Source: Bacteroidia bacterium
GTDB lineage: Bacteria > Bacteroidota > Bacteroidia > Chitinophagales > Saprospiraceae
NCBI GenBank assembly: GCA_030430845.1
Contig: JAUIKE010000054.1
Location: 1 to 45,779, forward strand
DNA length: 45,779 bases
Direction: 5' to 3'
A program made the position numbers and the translations under genes. Below are positions 43,199 through 45,779 of this stretch, piece after piece. Under the pieces are notes generated by a model. That model did not search any database. It had not been told where the DNA came from and saw only the letters and a list, made by a program, of their open reading frames with translations. How positions within the stretch are numbered: the first letter of the stretch is position 1; every line of letters starts with the position of its first letter.

Positions 43199-43286
43199 AA
43201 AAAAAAAGCCCGTACTATGTACGAGCTGAATTACTATTTTTTACCATAACTTACACACATTATAATTTATTGCAATAAGTGTGCCA
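43199..43286. repeat. 88-bp direct repeat, second copy
   Basis: It repeats 43091-43178 at a distance of 108-109 bp with about 97% identity by eye: GCTGAAATAACT in the first copy is GCTGAATTACT here. The 20-bp spacer between the units is unrelated. The tandem arrangement suggests a local duplication of a terminator or small-RNA-like unit. Confidence 0.9.
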
Positions 43287-43299
43287 GTTTTAATGTGGC

Positions 43300-43336
43300 C
43301 TTGATAAAAAGGCCGGAGGTCTTTTTATACAAGCCC
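43300..43336. repeat. Short decayed copy of the dispersed element (hairpin only)
   Basis: CTTGATAAAAAGGCCGGAGGTCTTTTTATACAAG-type sequence in this interval has the same plan as the first hairpin of the element at 25787 (AAAAAG-rCC-GG-CTTTTT with a small loop), but the flanks have diverged. It lies just before the small membrane protein on the opposite strand and could terminate it. Confidence 0.55.
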
Positions 43337-43345
43337 AAAAAACAT

Positions 43346-43594
43346 TTATGCGGCTTTAGCAATTGTTTTGTGTTTAGCCTCGAGAATAGTTTCTTTCTCT
43401 TTCCTACTCATCGCAGAAGTAGCAGGCATTTCAAAACCTACTCCCAGGATAAAGCCAATGGCAGCAATGTATCCGAGGATGGCGGCAATGGCAAATTGAT
43501 TTAGGAAACCAAAACCAATCACAACAGCCATCATCACATAAAATCGGATAAATACTTGCTCAAAACGAAGGTTGAACAATTTAATCCTTTTCAT
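43346..43594 (-). CDS. Small membrane protein, unknown function
   Basis: The 82-residue protein has two hydrophobic helices (about 16-33 and 34-54) after a basic N-terminus (MKRIKLFNLRFEQVF), and a polar, Lys/Glu-rich C-terminal tail. AIAAILGYIAAIGFILGVGFE is typical of small inner-membrane proteins. No family was recognised. It starts 240 bp from the divergent sigma-factor gene, from which it may be regulated. Confidence 0.6.
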   Translation of the reverse strand: MKRIKLFNLRFEQVFIRFYVMMAVVIGFGFLNQFAIAAILGYIAAIGFILGVGFEMPATSAMSRKEKETILEAKHKTIAKAA

Positions 43595-43834
43595 GATTGA
43601 TTTTTTAAATGATCAATTATTTGGATCCAATCGGTTATAAAAGCGATGATGAATCCTTTCATTAAAGAATGTACCTCCTCCATTGATCCGACACAATGAT
43701 TTTTATCAAACATCTTTGACAAAAAGAGATAACTTTAGTTAAATTGTAGCAATCAAAAATGATAAAACCGAGTTCAGGTCATTCCCAAGCTGGAAAAATC
43801 TGAACCTGAACACTTCATAAACACCCATCCTCCC

Positions 43835-44716
43835 ATGAGATTTATGGACCTAGACAGCTCCGAATGGAAAGAATGCAACAATACTACTTATGAAGACCTG
43901 ATAGAAGGATTAAAAAAAGGCGGAAAAAGCAAGGAAAAAGCTATGAATTGCTTATTTGAAAAATTATTTCATCAGGTTTATCAGATGCAGCAAAAATTCG
44001 GCGCACTTACCGAAGATGAGATTCTTACTGCCTACAGCAAAGCCATGATCAATATGATGAAGGCCGTAATCCAGGATAGTTTCAGAGGGGAATCCGCTTT
44101 TACGACCTGGTTCTACCGGATTTTTTACCGTCGATGTGTTGACATCCTGCGAAAGAAGACGACCAAAAGTAATGAAGCCAACCAGCATGCACCTACCGAT
44201 TTAGAGACTGAATCTGCCAAAGACCGATTAGCAACAGGTACGAATATAGAGGAAGTAGAGATCCCGGAATGGAAGGAATTCTCAGACGATTCGCACAATC
44301 CTGAGCAATTACTGCTTTTTCTTGAAAAAACGGAAGCAGAATCTCAAAGCTTCCAAATAATAATGAACGCTATTGAAGCGGCGATGGCTAAGCTCACGAA
44401 TAATTGTCAGCACCTACTACAGGCTTATTTTGAGGGATACAAAATGGAGGACATCGCCCACATGGCGGACCTAAAAAATGCTCATACCGCCCGGCAAAGT
44501 GTTTTTCGCTGCCGGAACCGACTGCGCAAAGGTATTCTTGAGGAACTAGAGCCCTTTGTAGATACAATGGGCGAAAAATGCCAGAATTTGTTGCGTGCCT
44601 ACTTCGGAGGGCAGTCCGTCAAGAAGATTGCCAGTCAAAAGGAAGTAGGTGAATTGAAAATACAACGTGCTATTAGTAATTGTTTTATGGAGTTAAAAGC
44701 AAGAATGGTGGGGTGA
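43835..44716 (+). CDS. Sigma-70-family factor with two region-4-like units
   Basis: The 293-residue protein (an alternative start is Met4, 43844) has a sigma region 2 (about 35-108, with LFEKLFHQVYQM, AYSKAMINMMKAV, and AFTTWFYRIFYRRCVDILRKK as promoter-melting and -10 recognition part). It then has a long variable linker (109-170) and two similar helix-turn-helix blocks: 191-232 (CQHLLQAYFEGYKMEDIA then RCRNRLRK) and 249-290 (CQNLLRAYFGGQSVKKIA then NCFMELKA). Single-unit members of the ECF-like family end after one such block. A TPR membrane protein gene follows, so this sigma factor probably is its regulatory target. Confidence 0.85.
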   Translation: MRFMDLDSSEWKECNNTTYEDLIEGLKKGGKSKEKAMNCLFEKLFHQVYQMQQKFGALTEDEILTAYSKAMINMMKAVIQDSFRGESAFTTWFYRIFYRRCVDILRKKTTKSNEANQHAPTDLETESAKDRLATGTNIEEVEIPEWKEFSDDSHNPEQLLLFLEKTEAESQSFQIIMNAIEAAMAKLTNNCQHLLQAYFEGYKMEDIAHMADLKNAHTARQSVFRCRNRLRKGILEELEPFVDTMGEKCQNLLRAYFGGQSVKKIASQKEVGELKIQRAISNCFMELKARMVG

Positions 44717-44722
44717 TCTTAG

Positions 44723-44750
44723 ACCTCAAAGGTCTCGAGACCTTTGAGGT
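44723..44750. repeat. 28-bp perfect palindrome between sigma and TPR genes
   Basis: ACCTCAAAGGTCTC (44723-44736) meets its exact complement GAGACCTTTGAGGT (44737-44750) without a loop. It starts 6 bp after the sigma stop codon and ends 43 bp before the next start codon. The position is the same as that of the palindrome at 8498-8567 in the other sigma locus; the sequences are unrelated. Confidence 0.9.
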
Positions 44751-44793
44751 TGAAATTCGCACCTTTTCACCCCCATTGGAAAAACACAACACA

Positions 44794-45609
44794 ATGGAAA
44801 ACAACCAATTAAATATTATCGAACGCTATTTGAACGGCGACTTACAAGGCCCGGAGCTCGAAGGATTCGAGTTTCGCCTCGACAGCGATCCGGAATTGGC
44901 CGAAGAAGTCGAAAAGCAACGCCAGGCCATGCTCGCCACCGAGGCATTTTTTCAGGAAAAAATGACAAGGGACATGATGATCAAAGGCCGGCAATTGCTC
45001 AAGCAGCAAAAACATCGCCCGGCCTCTGAAGAAGAGACTCGCGAAAAGGTCGTTGCACTGAAGCCCCGAAGCAGCATGCGCCGCCGCCTTAACTGGCTGG
45101 CTGCCGCCGCTTCCGTACTCATCATCTTAAGTGTAGCCGGATGGCAGTTCGGATGGTTCGGAAATCAGCCGGATCCCGTGGCAGTGATCAATAGCTATTA
45201 CAATCCTGAGGAAATAGCTAATTCCGGCTTACTTTCCGGTAATACTGAGGAAGAAACGCTCAGACAGGCTCTGATTGACTTCCAAACAGCTAATTATCAA
45301 GAGGCCTTGCTGGGCTTTAACGACTTACTCTCCGACCCGAGTTTCCCACAAAAACCACGCGTGCTGCTGCTCACAGGAATTGCCCTCACTCAAATCGGCG
45401 AAACGGATCAAGCCATTCAGCGTTTCGGCGAAATCCCCTCTTCAGCCCGGACTTACTATCTCGAAGCACAGTGGCAAAAAGCCTTTACCGCCTGGAAAGC
45501 CGGCAATGAAGTGGCTGCCCTCGAAGCCTGGTCTTCCATCGCCGAGGACTCAAGCCACCCTCGACAAAATGACGCCCGGGAGATTATGAAACATTTCAAT
45601 AACAAATAA
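44794..45609 (+). CDS. Membrane-anchored TPR protein, likely anti-sigma regulator
   Basis: ATG 44794 (MENNQLNIIERYLNG) opens a 271-residue protein; the frame from 44680 adds 38 residues that overlap the sigma gene and translate the palindrome. Residues 1-90 form a helical cytoplasmic domain that looks like an anti-sigma sigma-binding segment (IERYLNGDLQGPELEGFEFRL, DPELAEEVEKQRQ). One membrane helix follows (about 101-119), then a periplasmic part (about 125-271) with two or three TPR-type helical repeats (ALIDFQTANYQEALLGFNDLL, ALTQIGETDQAIQRFGEI). No zinc-binding motif is seen. Position and layout point to control of the preceding sigma factor. Confidence 0.8.
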   Translation: MENNQLNIIERYLNGDLQGPELEGFEFRLDSDPELAEEVEKQRQAMLATEAFFQEKMTRDMMIKGRQLLKQQKHRPASEEETREKVVALKPRSSMRRRLNWLAAAASVLIILSVAGWQFGWFGNQPDPVAVINSYYNPEEIANSGLLSGNTEEETLRQALIDFQTANYQEALLGFNDLLSDPSFPQKPRVLLLTGIALTQIGETDQAIQRFGEIPSSARTYYLEAQWQKAFTAWKAGNEVAALEAWSSIAEDSSHPRQNDAREIMKHFNNK

Positions 45610-45684
45610 CCGGAGGCTGTCTCATAACTCCTTCCATACGGACCGTCGGGTCGTCGTTATTCGACGCCAAATTATTTTCTTTTT

Positions 45685-45779
45685 GGGGTTGTGTAAAAAG
45701 TCCTTCGGCCTTTTCACACAACCAATAATATTCTTTTGGGAGGTCGTTTTAAGAAAAAAACAAAGTTTTTTTCTTAAAA
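45685..45779 (+). repeat. Copy of the dispersed element, cut by the window edge
   Basis: It starts GGGGTTGTGTAAAAAG at 45685 and repeats the first hairpin (GGTTGTGTAAAAAG/CTTTTCACACAACC), the spacer AATAATATTCTTTT and the GGGAGGTCGTTTT motif at the same spacing (53 bp) as in the copy at 25787. The central palindrome has arms TTTTAAGAAAAAAAC and GTTTTTTTCTTAAAA around an AAA loop; its inner sequence differs from the 25787 copy yet still pairs perfectly. The rest is outside the window. Confidence 0.9.

Noticed and set aside
45610..45660. GGAGGCTGTCTCATAAC-type sequence as an insertion-sequence end
   Set aside because: No matching inverted end or transposase was seen in the window, so it cannot be supported.

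Overview
The window looks like chromosomal DNA of a marine or sludge-type Bacteroidota, most likely the Saprospiria/Lewinella-Haliscomenobacter side of the phylum. The basis is gene content: a FecI-type sigma / FecR / STN-TonB receptor / DUF4249 locus, a secreted enzyme with a type IX secretion (Por) C-terminal sorting domain, many lipoproteins, DUF6090 and DUF2202 proteins, a CusA-TolC fusion, and few Shine-Dalgarno sites. No rRNA, tRNA, CRISPR array, transposase or phage gene was seen.

Layout. 0.2-7.8 kb (minus strand): a VIT1/CCC1 metal transporter, then a heavy-metal efflux locus read right to left (His-rich small protein, RND pump fused to a TolC-like outer-membrane channel, periplasmic adaptor, haem-binding CxxCH protein). 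7.9-15.0 kb: an ECF sigma / FecR / beta-barrel / alpha-beta hydrolase / STN-TonB receptor / DUF4249 trans-envelope signalling and uptake locus. 15.1-16.6 kb (minus): 1-Cys peroxiredoxin and a DUF2202 ferritin-like protein with a Cys tail. 17.2-25.8 kb: a membrane-stress-type operon of a PLDc_N-like two-helix protein, an NfeD/YqiJ-like OB-fold membrane protein with an Asp-rich loop, a flotillin, a 1625-residue MoxR-like AAA+ 'DNA repair ATPase', and a HAD hydrolase. 26-31 kb: degraded or small genes (metallophosphoesterase and Uma2 remnants) among an epimerase, a T9SS-exported SGNH hydrolase, a secreted PD-(D/E)XK-like protein and a saccharopine-dehydrogenase-like protein. 31-43 kb: ordinary accessory metabolism, including a Crp/Fnr regulator with an FNR-like operator directly before an MBL-fold lactonase-like gene, amidohydrolase, VOC protein, a peptidase E gene broken by one stop codon, nucleotidyltransferase, gamma-glutamyltransferase, DoxX, DUF2306, GNAT and DUF6090. 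43.8-45.6 kb: a second sigma factor, with two region-4-like helix-turn-helix units, and a TPR membrane protein that is probably its regulator.

The most unusual content is between the genes. A dispersed element of about 158 bp with 15-bp perfect terminal inverted repeats and a central 53-bp palindrome is complete at 25787-25944, runs off the right edge of the window, and has partial or decayed copies at 91-175, 7158-7303 and 43300-43336; the complete copy supplies the last 17 codons and stop codon of the HAD gene. Both sigma genes are separated from their putative anti-sigma genes by long near-perfect palindromes (8498-8567, 44723-44750), three palindromes built on GACATGTC precede the TonB receptor, and four arrays of 7-8 bp tandem words sit directly against gene ends (7091, 15058, 15919, 40834). 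These are direct sequence observations; their functions are inference.
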